DNA from: Nibribacter roseus
GTDB taxonomy: Bacteria > Bacteroidota > Bacteroidia > Cytophagales > Hymenobacteraceae
DNA: 64,000 bases
Direction of reading: 5' to 3'
NCBI RefSeq assembly: GCF_042662225.1
Contig: NZ_JBHSYQ010000003.1
Location: forward strand, 1,922,001-1,986,000
Shown here: one piece after another, positions 17,450 to 25,968 of the stretch
Layout of the letters: each line of letters begins with the position of its first letter
Numbering within the stretch: position 1 is the first letter of the stretch
Translations under genes and position numbers: made by a program
The notes under the pieces: generated by a model
The model's input: the letters and a program-made list of their open reading frames with translations, nothing else
Database searches by the model: none
What the model was told of the DNA's origin: nothing

Positions 17450-17626
17450 AATAAACTAATGGTTATGGGTAAGACTATTTATTTACACCCGCAGGCAGTT
17501 GGTATACGTACTTAAGGCGATAAAATTAAACAAAATTATTGCCTGTAAAACACATGGCCAGATTAGTAGCGGTGAGGCAGCATGAACCTAGCCGCAGTTT
17601 TTCAGGACATAAAGTTACTGCCGAGC

Positions 17627-18226
17627 CTAGTGGTACTGTTGGTTTACACTTTCAATAAACTGCAGAATCTCATCCCGACCTTCTTTTGAAGATGATGAAC
17701 TTTTTAAGTAATGAGGTAGTTCTTCCCAGTTTTCTTTTAAGGTATTCATGAAAAGCGAAATATTCGCATCTGTTTTGGCAGCAGACTGCTTGTCGGTTTT
17801 AGTGAAGACAAGCACAAAAGGAACCCCCATAATGCCTAGCTGCTCCAAAAATTCCACATCTACTTTTTGTGGGGGCAAGCGTGAATCAATCAGCAAAAAT
17901 ACACAGGCAAGGTTGGGACGGTTCTGGAAATAAAAATGGATCATCTTGCGCCATGACTCTCTGGAGGTTTTGCTGACCTTAGCCCACCCGTAGCCGGGTA
18001 AATCCACTATGTACCATTTGTCATTGATCAGAAAGTGGTTGATCAGCTGGGTCTTTCCCGGAAAAGAGGAGGTTTTGGCAAGCTTAGTGCGGCCAGTGAG
18101 CATATTTATTAGAGAAGACTTGCCTACGTTAGAGCGTCCTATAAAAGCATACTCAGGAAGCTCTGTCTGAGGGCATTGGTCTGCGCGGGTATTACTACTG
18201 ATAAACTTTGCGTCTTTAATAATCAT
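17627..18226 (-). CDS. engB: Ribosome biogenesis GTP-binding protein EngB/YsxC
   Basis: 199 residues, a single TrmE-Era-type GTPase domain involved in 50S subunit assembly. G1 is GRSNVGKSSLIN (about 31-42), G3 DLPGYGWA, G4 TKTDK, and the switch region has SSFPGKTQLIN. Length is standard. A TACCTTTG word on the minus strand (18318-18325), with TTG 17 nt further upstream, is a possible promoter. Monocistronic by position. Confidence 0.95.
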   Translation of the reverse strand: MIIKDAKFISSNTRADQCPQTELPEYAFIGRSNVGKSSLINMLTGRTKLAKTSSFPGKTQLINHFLINDKWYIVDLPGYGWAKVSKTSRESWRKMIHFYFQNRPNLACVFLLIDSRLPPQKVDVEFLEQLGIMGVPFVLVFTKTDKQSAAKTDANISLFMNTLKENWEELPHYLKSSSSSKEGRDEILQFIESVNQQYH

Positions 18227-18663
18227 ATGAGCTTCTCTAATGGAATTGAAGGCAGCTGATGCTATACGCTCTAAACCTACGGTGAAAGAACAGATATAGG
18301 TGCCTCTTCAGATTTCTCAAAGGTACCAAATATTTGCCAACCCAATTGAAAAGCTGTTTTAAGCATAATGAGAGCTTGAATTTTCATGCATAAAAGGAAA
18401 ACCATTTTTTGATTTTATGAGTATCGTATGCCCAAAGGTAGAAGGTAAGAAAGGTCTTGAACAGAAATATTGGTTTACTGCCAGCTATTTTAGTGTAGAG
18501 CACGTAATAATATTGTATTTGCTATAATGTATATTGTAGAATTTAGATATTATTGTGCTGTGAATATATTGACCAAGAACAGCGGGCACTTGACTGAAGC
18601 TAACTTCTAGCTTATTTTATTAAGTTTTGCGCAAAAAAAGAAGCAAGTATTAAAAGCTAACCT
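18227..18663. other. 437-nt divergent spacer between engB and the PorE-like gene
   Basis: AT-rich in the right half (TAATATTGTATTTGC and TATAATGTATATTG near 18506-18538), where the promoter of the plus-strand gene is expected. No palindrome copy or heptamer array is present. I could not fix a clear -33/-7 pair for the plus strand. Confidence 0.5.
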
Positions 18664-20610
18664 ATGGATTACTTAGACAAACGGTTGTTAAAAACATCAT
18701 TATTATTTCTGACTCTATTCTTCATGGTCACTGCTGCCATGGGGCAGAGTACTCGCCAGCTTATCAGAAAAGGAGATAAGATGTTCAACCAAGCCAATTT
18801 CCGTGCAGCCTTGCCTTATTATGAGCAGGTGCTGGAAAGGGATCCGGATAATGCCAAAGCCCTTTACCGGGCAGGTATTAGCTTAATTGCCTTTGACAAA
18901 GAGAAAGCAGGCGAGTACATTAAGAAAGCCTACACCCTTAAGCCGAAAGTTGGGGAAGACGCCCTTTACTGGATGGGCCGGGTGAATTTGGTGAACTATG
19001 AATTTGATGAGGCCATCAAGAATGCTCAGGATTACCAGAAGACACTAGGCAAACGCGATGTGGAAGGCAAAGAGCAGGCCGCTCTTCTGATACAGCATGC
19101 ACGTAACGCCAAAAAGGAAGTGGCTAACCCTAAAGATGTGTTCGTGAAAAACCTTGGCCCTGAGGTCAATACAGCTTATTCAGAACATAGCCCAGTTATC
19201 TCAAAAGATGATAACTACCTGTTGTTTACTTCCAGAAGTAGAGCCGTAACCGGTGGCAAAGAGGCCGAAGACGGTGAATACTACGAAGATATTTTTGAAG
19301 CTGACCGTTTGGGGCCAGATTCATGGTCTGCCCCCCGTTCGTTGAGCGGCAGACTGAACGGTACCGGGCACGATGCTTCTATCCAACTTTTTGATAATGA
19401 CCAAAAGCTGCTCATGTACCGTCAGGACCAAAACGGTGACATCTTTGTTTCAAGCCGTGGCGAGACTGGTGAATGGACCCCGCCAACTAAACTGAACAGC
19501 AACATCAACTCACGTGAATTTGAAAGTGATGCCTATATCACTCCAGATGGAAGTACGCTTTATTTCTCTACCAACCGTTTTTCAGAAAATGGTGACCTTG
19601 ACATTTACTATTCAAAAAGAATGGACAATGGTGATTGGGGAGCGCCTAGAAACTTTGGAAACGGAGTGAATACACCGTTTGATGAAGATAGCCCTTACTT
19701 TACCCCAGATGGCAGAACCATGTTCTTCAGTTCACGTGGCCATAACACAATGGGTGGGTACGATATCTTCAAAATAGAGTTTGACACCGTTTCTGGCCGC
19801 TGGAGCAGACCTGAAAACATGGGTTACCCAATCAACACGCCAGATGATGATACTTATTACCGTTTAAGTTCAGATGGACGTTTGGCGTACCTTTCTTCTT
19901 ATCGTATGGGTGGCTACGGTGAAAAAGACATTTACACCATCAACTACATCCGTAATGCTATTGTTAAGGGGCGTGTATACAGCCTGCGGGACAGTACCAT
20001 TATACCAGGGGTTGAGTTGGTTTTCACTGGTAAGGCTGCAAACAATACCCCACTTGAGTACAGAGATGTGACAAAACCAGATTCGGGTACTTACCAAGTG
20101 ACCGTGCTGTCTTCTCGTCCGTACCAGGTAGCCTTGTCACGTGACGGTAAAAACATAGCCAACGAGCAATTTGAGGTGCCGCTTTCTTTGAATGACACCA
20201 CTGTGGTAGAGAAAGACTTCTATATTGATTTTGTAGATGAAACAGCCATAAGTGGTGGCGCCTTTGCCTTCAAACGCATCTACTTCGATACTGATAAGTA
20301 CAACCTTCGTGCTGAGTCAATTACTGAGTTAGATAATATAGCACGGGTGTTGAAGGCAAATCCAACTCTACGCCTTTCTATTGACGGACACACTGACTCA
20401 CGTGCCTCAGATGCCTACAACATTCAGTTAGGTGAAAATCGCGCTATGGCAGCCTATAACTACCTGATTCAGCAAGGTATTGCCCCTAACAGATTAATTA
20501 CCGTGAGCTACGGAGAGCGTCGTCCGGCTGCGCCTAATACATCCGCTGAAAACATGCAGCTGAACCGCCGCACTGAGTTCAACGTCATCAGAAGAGCCGA
20601 CGAACAATAA
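18664..20610 (+). CDS. PorE-like OmpA family protein (TPR, PD40 propeller, OmpA)
   Basis: 648 residues. Signal peptide to about residue 27 (LFFMVTAAMGQS). TPR repeats follow (about 33-150), then a PD40/WD40-like beta-propeller with repeated YFTPDGRTMFFSS-type blades (about 165-400), a carboxypeptidase regulatory-like beta domain (about 430-520), and an OmpA peptidoglycan-binding domain (about 540-645) with the DGHTDSRASDAYN motif. This order is that of PorE, a T9SS accessory protein that ties the machinery to peptidoglycan. Similar proteins exist in several paralogues, so orthology is not certain. P8 and a terminator follow. Confidence 0.8.
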   Translation: MDYLDKRLLKTSLLFLTLFFMVTAAMGQSTRQLIRKGDKMFNQANFRAALPYYEQVLERDPDNAKALYRAGISLIAFDKEKAGEYIKKAYTLKPKVGEDALYWMGRVNLVNYEFDEAIKNAQDYQKTLGKRDVEGKEQAALLIQHARNAKKEVANPKDVFVKNLGPEVNTAYSEHSPVISKDDNYLLFTSRSRAVTGGKEAEDGEYYEDIFEADRLGPDSWSAPRSLSGRLNGTGHDASIQLFDNDQKLLMYRQDQNGDIFVSSRGETGEWTPPTKLNSNINSREFESDAYITPDGSTLYFSTNRFSENGDLDIYYSKRMDNGDWGAPRNFGNGVNTPFDEDSPYFTPDGRTMFFSSRGHNTMGGYDIFKIEFDTVSGRWSRPENMGYPINTPDDDTYYRLSSDGRLAYLSSYRMGGYGEKDIYTINYIRNAIVKGRVYSLRDSTIIPGVELVFTGKAANNTPLEYRDVTKPDSGTYQVTVLSSRPYQVALSRDGKNIANEQFEVPLSLNDTTVVEKDFYIDFVDETAISGGAFAFKRIYFDTDKYNLRAESITELDNIARVLKANPTLRLSIDGHTDSRASDAYNIQLGENRAMAAYNYLIQQGIAPNRLITVSYGERRPAAPNTSAENMQLNRRTEFNVIRRADEQ

Positions 20611-20618
20611 GCATTTAT

Positions 20619-20654
20619 GTTTTAAAGCTGATTTTCTTAAAACAGCCCAAAAAC
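20619..20654. repeat. Family P palindrome, copy P8
   Basis: GTTTTAAAGCTG ... CAGCCCAAAAAC, 8 nt after the stop of the PorE-like gene and running directly into the terminator. Confidence 0.75.
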
Positions 20655-20685
20655 AAAGCCCCAGCCCTTTTGGCTGGGGCTTTGT
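20653..20685 (+). terminator. Intrinsic terminator of the PorE-like gene
   Basis: ACAAAGCCCCAGCC / GGCTGGGGCTTTGT, a 14-bp perfect stem with a 5-nt loop (CTTTT), joined to P8 at its left base. Confidence 0.9.
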
Positions 20686-20740
20686 GCGTAAGAGTAGAGG
20701 CGACTTACAACATTATCGGTAAAATGTAGTTAAACCATAG

Positions 20741-20748
20741 TAGCTTTG
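20741..20748 (+). promoter_or_regulatory. Putative -7 element (TAGCTTTG) of ubiE/menG
   Basis: TAGCTTTG fits TAnnTTTG and lies 27 nt before the ATG; no clear -33 word. Confidence 0.4.
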
Positions 20749-20775
20749 CCCTTTCAAATTGAGAAGTAACAATAC

Positions 20776-21498
20776 ATGTCAGTAGTTCCTTATAAAGATC
20801 AAGAGACCGGAAAGAAGACGCAGGTTGCCCAAATGTTTAACAGCATAGCCAAGCGCTATGACTTCCTTAACCATTTCCTGAGTGCGGGTATAGATATTAT
20901 TTGGCGTAAGAAAGCGGTGAAACTGCTAGAGCAGACCAAACCACAGTTGTTGCTGGATATTGCCACCGGTACCGGCGACTTTGCCCTGGAGGCGATGCGT
21001 TTAAAGCCCCGGCAGATTATTGGTCTTGATATCTCTGAAGGAATGCTGGCGGTGGGCCGCGAGAAAATTAAAAAGCGCGGGCTGGAAAACGTAATTGAGC
21101 TGCAGTTAGGAGATTCTGAGAACATCCAGTTTCCAGACAACCATTTTGACGCCATTACGGTGGCTTTTGGAGTGCGTAACTTTGAGAACCTGGAGAAAGG
21201 CTTATCAGAAATGTACAGGGTTCTGAAGCCTGGTGGGAAAGCGGTAATTCTTGAGTTTTCCAAGCCGCAGAAGTTTCCTATGAAACAGACCTATAATTTT
21301 TATTTCAAGCACATACTACCGGTTTTCGGAAAGCTCATCTCTAAAGATAATGCCGCTTATACGTACCTGCCTGAGTCGGTGCAGGCGTTCCCAGATGGCA
21401 AAGACTTTCTGACTATTTTAAATAAAATCGGATTTAAAACCACAGAATGGCACTCACTTACTTTCGGCATCAGCTCCATTTACACGGGCAAAAAATAG
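20776..21498 (+). CDS. ubiE: Demethylmenaquinone methyltransferase (UbiE/MenG)
   Basis: 240 residues. It methylates demethylmenaquinone to menaquinone, the respiratory quinone expected here (cytosol or membrane surface). SAM-binding motifs: LDIATGTGDFALEA (motif I), IIGLDISEGML, and VAFGVRNFENLEKGL, the UbiE/COQ5 signature. The GGKAVILEFSKP strand is also typical. The start of the porT gene lies 52 nt inside its 3' end in another frame, so the two are translationally coupled; this ubiE-porT neighbourhood recurs in Bacteroidota. Confidence 0.95.
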   Translation: MSVVPYKDQETGKKTQVAQMFNSIAKRYDFLNHFLSAGIDIIWRKKAVKLLEQTKPQLLLDIATGTGDFALEAMRLKPRQIIGLDISEGMLAVGREKIKKRGLENVIELQLGDSENIQFPDNHFDAITVAFGVRNFENLEKGLSEMYRVLKPGGKAVILEFSKPQKFPMKQTYNFYFKHILPVFGKLISKDNAAYTYLPESVQAFPDGKDFLTILNKIGFKTTEWHSLTFGISSIYTGKK

Positions 21499-22202
21499 TA
21501 GCCGTACTCATTATCTTTTTGTTGGGGTTGTCTTCCCCGGCTTTTTCGCAAGGCAGAATTAAAACCGAAAACCTACCAGGGTATGAAGAACGGCTTCTGC
21601 GGTGGGGCTTTTCTTTGGGTTTGAACACGTCTTGGTATCAGCTAGAGCATTCACGTAGCTATGTAAACCGCTTGCAGACTGATTCTGCTTACTCTGCTAA
21701 TGCAGTAAACCGGGTGGGGTTCAACGTCAATTTCATTGCTACCTACCGGTTGGCTCCTAATTTTCTGGTGCGCTTTCAACCAGGCGTAGGCTATCACGGT
21801 CGGGCTATAGACTATAAGGGTGATTTACGGTCTGTTTCTACAGATGATTATGTAGTGCAGGAGGTCAATACTTTTTCCCTTGAAATGCCTTTGTTGGTGA
21901 AATATGAGTCTTTGCGCCGTAAAAACAGCCAGATGTATTTCATAGCGGGCGTAAAACCATCTTTTGTGGTGGGCGGTATTAAAAAAGGAAACCCAGAGTT
22001 ATTGCAGGTGGGCAGCTCAGATTTTACTATTGAGTATGGCGTAGGGTTTGATATGTTTTACCCCTTTTTCAAGTTCTCTCCAGAACTCAGGTATTCAAGG
22101 GGTATCACAAACTTGCATGAGCCGGCGCACAACAACTTGTACTACAACACCATGCAGCGTCTCACCACCAATACCATTACTCTATACCTCAATTTTGAAT
22201 AA
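21447..22202 (+). CDS. porT: Type IX secretion outer-membrane protein PorT
   Basis: 251 residues with a signal peptide ending near residue 35 (FLLGLSSPAFSQ). The mature part is an eight-stranded-barrel-like protein: GFSLGLNTSWYQ, FNVNFIATYRL, YFIAGVKPSFVVGG, FKFSPELRYSRGI, with a terminal aromatic residue followed by Glu. Length and position directly behind ubiE match PorT, an essential T9SS component of the outer membrane. The proposed ATG overlaps ubiE by 52 nt; no better start is seen. Ten nucleotides separate it from the SDR gene. Confidence 0.85.
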   Translation: MALTYFRHQLHLHGQKIVAVLIIFLLGLSSPAFSQGRIKTENLPGYEERLLRWGFSLGLNTSWYQLEHSRSYVNRLQTDSAYSANAVNRVGFNVNFIATYRLAPNFLVRFQPGVGYHGRAIDYKGDLRSVSTDDYVVQEVNTFSLEMPLLVKYESLRRKNSQMYFIAGVKPSFVVGGIKKGNPELLQVGSSDFTIEYGVGFDMFYPFFKFSPELRYSRGITNLHEPAHNNLYYNTMQRLTTNTITLYLNFE

Positions 22203-22212
22203 TAACCTCCCC

Positions 22213-22965
22213 ATGGCGCAGAAAATAGCTTTTGTAACTGGTGCTACTTCTGGAATAGGCAAAGCCACAGCCGTTGTGTTGGCGCAGAACGGTTTTAAAA
22301 TTATTGCAGCCGGCAGAAGAGAGGAACGTTTACATGAACTGGTTGATTTATTCGGGGCAGATCAAGTAAAGACCCTTCAGTTTGATGTACGTGATAACGC
22401 CGCCGTGCAGGAGGCGGTCCAGAACCTACCGGAAGAATGGCGTCAAATAGACGTGCTCATTAATAACGCTGGAAATGCACACGGTCTGGCGCCCATCCAG
22501 AGCGGCGATGTCAATGACTGGGACGCCATGCTGGATATTAACGTGAAGGGCCTGTTGTACGTGACAAAAGCGGTGCTGCCAGGCATGATTGAGCGAAAGA
22601 GCGGCCACATCATAAATATCGGTTCAATTGCCGGCAAAGAGGCTTACGCCAACGGCAACGTATACTGCGCCAGTAAATTTGCTGTTGACGCCCTCTCTAA
22701 AAGCATGCGCATTGATTTGGTGCATGAGGGTATCAAAGTTTCAGAAGTGAACCCCGGTGCCGTAGAGACAGAATTCTCTGAAGTACGGTTTAAAGGCGAC
22801 AAGGCCCGCGCGGCCAGCGTGTACCAAGGTTTTGAGCCTTTAGTGGCAGAAGATATTGCTGAAATTATTCACTTTATGGTCACCCGGCCTAAACACGTGA
22901 ATCTGGCAGAGGTGATGGTGCTTCCAACAGCTCAGGCATCAGCTACCGTTATCAGCCGCCAATAA
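22213..22965 (+). CDS. NADP-dependent short-chain dehydrogenase (YdfG-like)
   Basis: 250 residues from the ATG at 22213. Classical SDR: cofactor glycine motif TGATSGIG (9-16), a following arginine pair (AAGRREER) favouring NADP, NNAGNA, the catalytic serine in INIGSIAG, and the YCASK catalytic Tyr/Lys. The C-terminal part (NPGAVETEFSEVRFKGD) resembles YdfG/serine 3-dehydrogenase proteins that oxidise 3-hydroxy acids. It lies 10 nt behind porT, so is probably co-transcribed without a functional link. Confidence 0.9.
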   Translation: MAQKIAFVTGATSGIGKATAVVLAQNGFKIIAAGRREERLHELVDLFGADQVKTLQFDVRDNAAVQEAVQNLPEEWRQIDVLINNAGNAHGLAPIQSGDVNDWDAMLDINVKGLLYVTKAVLPGMIERKSGHIINIGSIAGKEAYANGNVYCASKFAVDALSKSMRIDLVHEGIKVSEVNPGAVETEFSEVRFKGDKARAASVYQGFEPLVAEDIAEIIHFMVTRPKHVNLAEVMVLPTAQASATVISRQ

Positions 22966-23006
22966 AACAGAAAAGCCTTTCAGCATATGAAAGGCTTTTC
23001 TGTTTT
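22964..23006 (+). terminator. Intrinsic terminator of the SDR gene
   Basis: AAAACAGAAAAGCCTTTCA (22964-22982) pairs perfectly with 22988-23006, loop GCATA. Its GTTTT end is also the first tract of P9. Confidence 0.93.
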
Positions 23007-23037
23007 TAAGCTGTTTTTACGAAAACAAGCCATAAAC
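23002..23037. repeat. Family P palindrome, copy P9
   Basis: GTTTTTAAGCTG ... CAAGCCATAAAC. It begins with the GTTTT of the preceding terminator, so here the order is terminator then palindrome. Confidence 0.8.
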
Positions 23038-23085
23038 AGGCAACATAAGGTGAGTTTACTGGTAGAGTAAGAAAATGCCTTACGT

Positions 23086-23484
23086 ATGAAATTTCGCCAA
23101 ATCAAAGAAACTTGCCTGTACGTGCAAGACCTGACCCGTACCACCCAGTTCTACAATCAAGTTTTAGGGCTCCCTATTATTGCAGAGGCTGCAGGGCGTC
23201 ATGTGTTTTTCAGAACCGGAAGTTCAGTGCTGCTTTGTTTTATAGCAGAGGTGACCAAAGAAATAAATGATCTGCCCCCACACTTTGGGTACGGCCAATT
23301 GCATGTTGCGTTTGAATGCGAGCCAGAGGAGTACTTAAGCTGGAAAGAAAAGCTGCAGCAGGCCGCTATTGCCATCGAACACGAGCAGGAGTGGCCTCAC
23401 AACCGCAAGTCATGCTACTTCCGTGACCCTGACCAACACCTGCTGGAGATTGTCATGCCCGGCATGTGGGGCAATGACCAATAA
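23086..23484 (+). CDS. VOC (glyoxalase-fold) family protein
   Basis: 132 residues of the vicinal oxygen chelate fold: the opening KETCLYVQDLTRTTQFYNQVLGL, a central GQLHVAF strand, and the closing YFRDPDQHLLEIV with the usual metal-ligand glutamate. Candidate ligands are His in LHVAFE and the final Glu. Substrates range from methylglyoxal-glutathione to antibiotics; nothing nearby points to one. Starts 49 nt after P9. Confidence 0.88.
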   Translation: MKFRQIKETCLYVQDLTRTTQFYNQVLGLPIIAEAAGRHVFFRTGSSVLLCFIAEVTKEINDLPPHFGYGQLHVAFECEPEEYLSWKEKLQQAAIAIEHEQEWPHNRKSCYFRDPDQHLLEIVMPGMWGNDQ

Positions 23485-23502
23485 ATACTGCCAGACAACC
23501 TG

Positions 23503-24609
23503 CTAAAACACAAAGTTGAAGGAAGCATTATACAGAATGCCTCTGAGGTTTCGGTTCAGGTCGTGTAGGGGTAGAAAATAACTTACCTTGTTGTCTAGTA
23601 AAATATGTTTGGTTTTAATCAGTTCCAGCCCCATACTCAGGTTTGCAGTAGGCATGGCGCGGCTGTCTTCTTCGTCATTTTGTGTGAGAATAGCCAAGCC
23701 TAACTGATAGCCGGTATAGAGGTTAAAGAACTTGCGCTTGCCTCGCCCAAAGTGCTTAGGGTAAAAGTCCTGGCCAAAACCAAAGGCAAACATTTCGCCG
23801 TAACGGGTAGAGTCGCTTTTGTCTGTGGCGCCCTCTACTGGGTTTGGGTTCACCTCTTTCATAACCCCCACGGTAAAGTAGCTTTTGCCGCGCGTAAACA
23901 TATATTTAATTGAATAGCTCTGATACAGTTTAGAGCTTATGCCCGGCTTAGGGTTCTCCACAAACAGTAATCCGTACTCTACGCCTGGCATGTTCACAAA
24001 CGTCACCTTGCCTGAGGTGGTGGGTACGCTTATTTCATCGTGCAGCTTTATAGAGACTAATGCCAAACTGTCGCGCTGGCTAATGGTTTTGAGTTCTCTT
24101 TTTAGGTTTCTTATGACGGCCTCTGACTGAGCCATGCCTTTTTCAAGGGAGATTGTCAACTCAGGCGTAAGATTGCCTCTGTGTAGGGCAGCCTGCAGGC
24201 TATCAAGTTTTATTTGCTCGTCTTCCAAATTATAGTGGTACCTGGAAACGCGTTCTGTTTTATCTACCGTGGTCATTACATTGCTTTCCATCCAGCCTAA
24301 TAAATTGCTGAGTGAGTCAAGTTTGGGCAAATGCTCTGGTGATACCGTAAATTCTACCTCCAGATATTCTGTGGTTTCCTCTTTCTTGTTTATCCGGATG
24401 GCAAAGTTCTGCAGAAACTGCGTCAGCATATTTTTTGATTCCGGAAACCGGGCCGTGTAAAGGACCATCCGCTTTTGGGTGTCGTAGAGTTGACCGGTAT
24501 CTGAAGAGGTTCCGCTCTGGTTAGATCTGTAAGATTGCCCCCATGTTGAGGTAGCGCAAAGAGCCAGGCTTAAAAAGGCAAAGAGAATTGTTCTAATAAA
24601 AGTTTTCAT
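23503..24609 (-). CDS. Secreted DUF4349-like protein with a C-terminal beta-rich region
   Basis: 368 residues with a clear signal peptide (cleavage after ATSTWGQ, about residue 25). Residues 45-200 resemble DUF4349: a strand pair, then a predicted coiled coil (EDEQIKLDSLQAALHRGNL, KRELKTISQRDSL) and a beta segment. From about 215 the pattern alternates (YFTVGVMKEVNPNP, FNLYTGYQLGLAIL, LSMGLELIKTK) and ends in aromatic Phe, like an outer-membrane barrel. A TATATTTG word on the minus strand at 24680-24687 may be the -7 element. Function unknown. Confidence 0.75.
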   Translation of the reverse strand: MKTFIRTILFAFLSLALCATSTWGQSYRSNQSGTSSDTGQLYDTQKRMVLYTARFPESKNMLTQFLQNFAIRINKKEETTEYLEVEFTVSPEHLPKLDSLSNLLGWMESNVMTTVDKTERVSRYHYNLEDEQIKLDSLQAALHRGNLTPELTISLEKGMAQSEAVIRNLKRELKTISQRDSLALVSIKLHDEISVPTTSGKVTFVNMPGVEYGLLFVENPKPGISSKLYQSYSIKYMFTRGKSYFTVGVMKEVNPNPVEGATDKSDSTRYGEMFAFGFGQDFYPKHFGRGKRKFFNLYTGYQLGLAILTQNDEEDSRAMPTANLSMGLELIKTKHILLDNKVSYFLPLHDLNRNLRGILYNASFNFVF

Positions 24610-24701
24610 AAAAAGATTGAATAAAGATTAATGATAAATTTTATGATATATAAGTATTGTATAGATATATTATTTTGAGCAAATATAATTAAATAGATGA
24701 A

Positions 24702-25343
24702 TCAGGAGAATTTTTTTAGGTGTAGCAGCACTTCTGCGTTTAATTCATGCTTGCCTTCAAACGTGATAATTTTTGGCTGAAGCCCAACTTGCCGTACACG
24801 GTTAAGTTGCTCCTGCACCCGGTCATCGGCTACAAATTCGTCTTGCAAGCCATACACATAAGTAAGGCGGGTGTTCGCCAAATTTTGCTGGGCAGCCGTC
24901 ATCTCCATATCTTCCGGAAACACACCAGCCCATAGCACAAACTCTGTCACCGGCCAGTGCGCCTGAGCTAGCCAGCGGCAAGCAGTGGCAGCACCCTGTG
25001 AGAACCCTAACACGTGAAGCTGGGCATGAGGGGCTTCCGACCTGACCTGCTCATACACGGCATTTAAATAACCAATGTAATCATGTATTTCATGAAGACG
25101 TTCTTCCTTTGTCATCCAGGTGGCGCCTACGCGGCCGTTGAAGCCTTGCAGATAGAACCTTGACAAGGCCTCGGGTGCTAGTACGGCGGTGGTTTCGTCC
25201 GCTAATACTTCAAAATGACGTACAAAGTACTTGGCAAGTTGACCGTAGCCATGCAGAACCAACCACACGTGTTGTGTGTGCGGGGTCAGTTCCCCCAGCT
25301 GATGCAGATGTGCCGTACGGGAAACCTGTATAGTTCTATGCAT
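24702..25343 (-). CDS. Alpha/beta hydrolase (phospholipase/carboxylesterase type)
   Basis: 213 residues from the ATG at 25341-25343 (a TTG 9 nt upstream is possible). The nucleophile elbow is LGFSQGAA (serine near residue 117), with the oxyanion region LVLHGYGQLA near the N-terminus, a YVYGLQDEFV strand holding the likely catalytic Asp, and GKHELN with the histidine. Members hydrolyse esters or thioesters. It lies 11 nt behind cytidine deaminase on the same strand, likely one transcript. Confidence 0.85.
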   Translation of the reverse strand: MHRTIQVSRTAHLHQLGELTPHTQHVWLVLHGYGQLAKYFVRHFEVLADETTAVLAPEALSRFYLQGFNGRVGATWMTKEERLHEIHDYIGYLNAVYEQVRSEAPHAQLHVLGFSQGAATACRWLAQAHWPVTEFVLWAGVFPEDMEMTAAQQNLANTRLTYVYGLQDEFVADDRVQEQLNRVRQVGLQPKIITFEGKHELNAEVLLHLKKFS

Positions 25344-25354
25344 TGAAGCCAAGC

Positions 25355-25840
25355 TTACAGCTGATCTTTGGTGAACATGAACGGAAGCAGGTCTTCTACT
25401 GAATTCAAGCGGGTTATTTTACCGTCTTCGGCCTGCATGAGCAAACGGATAGGCGCATTTTGACGGTTCTGGTACTCGGCCAATACCTGACGGCAGGCGC
25501 CGCAGGGGCAGGCTTTCAGAAAATGTTTTTCATGTCTACGGCGTACGGTAACGGCCAACATCTCTATTTTTTTATCAGGATGATTAGAGCCTACGCCAAA
25601 CAATAAAGTGCGTTCGGCGCAAAGGCCCGACGGATAAGCGGCATTTTCTTGGTTGGTGCCCTGGTGCATGCTGCCATCAGAGAGAAGTAAGGCAGCACCA
25701 ACTAAATAGTTGGAGTAAGGGGCGTAGGCATTTTGGGTAGCTTGTTGGGCCAAATGAAGCACTTTCTGTTCTTCTTGCGTCAGTTCTTCGTCAGAAGTAA
25801 CTACCTCATAGGTAATGGTAAGTTGTACTTTTTCTATCAT
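25355..25840 (-). CDS. cdd: Cytidine deaminase
   Basis: 161 residues from the ATG at 25838-25840 (GTG 18 nt upstream as alternative). Pyrimidine salvage enzyme converting cytidine/deoxycytidine to uridine/deoxyuridine. The substrate-binding YAPYSNYLVGAA, the zinc/catalytic CAERTLL and PCGACRQVL motifs are all intact, which is the homotetramer-type layout. A good promoter lies about 35 nt upstream; an esterase gene follows in the same transcript. Confidence 0.95.
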   Translation of the reverse strand: MIEKVQLTITYEVVTSDEELTQEEQKVLHLAQQATQNAYAPYSNYLVGAALLLSDGSMHQGTNQENAAYPSGLCAERTLLFGVGSNHPDKKIEMLAVTVRRRHEKHFLKACPCGACRQVLAEYQNRQNAPIRLLMQAEDGKITRLNSVEDLLPFMFTKDQL

Positions 25841-25874
25841 ATTGTGCGGGTGCCGCACGACCTCGTACGGGAGT

Positions 25875-25904
25875 CAAAGTTAATAAGATAGCCTGAAAAA
25901 CCAA
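25875..25904 (-). promoter_or_regulatory. Promoter of cdd
   Basis: On the minus strand: TTGG (25901-25904, -33 type), about 19 nt, TAACTTTG (25875-25882, -7 type). Layout matches the Bacteroidota consensus. Confidence 0.6.
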
Positions 25905-25968
25905 GTAGGGTTGCCTGTCCGCCAGAAATTGCCCATTTTGTAAGCCATAAACGCCCTGAACACCCGCT

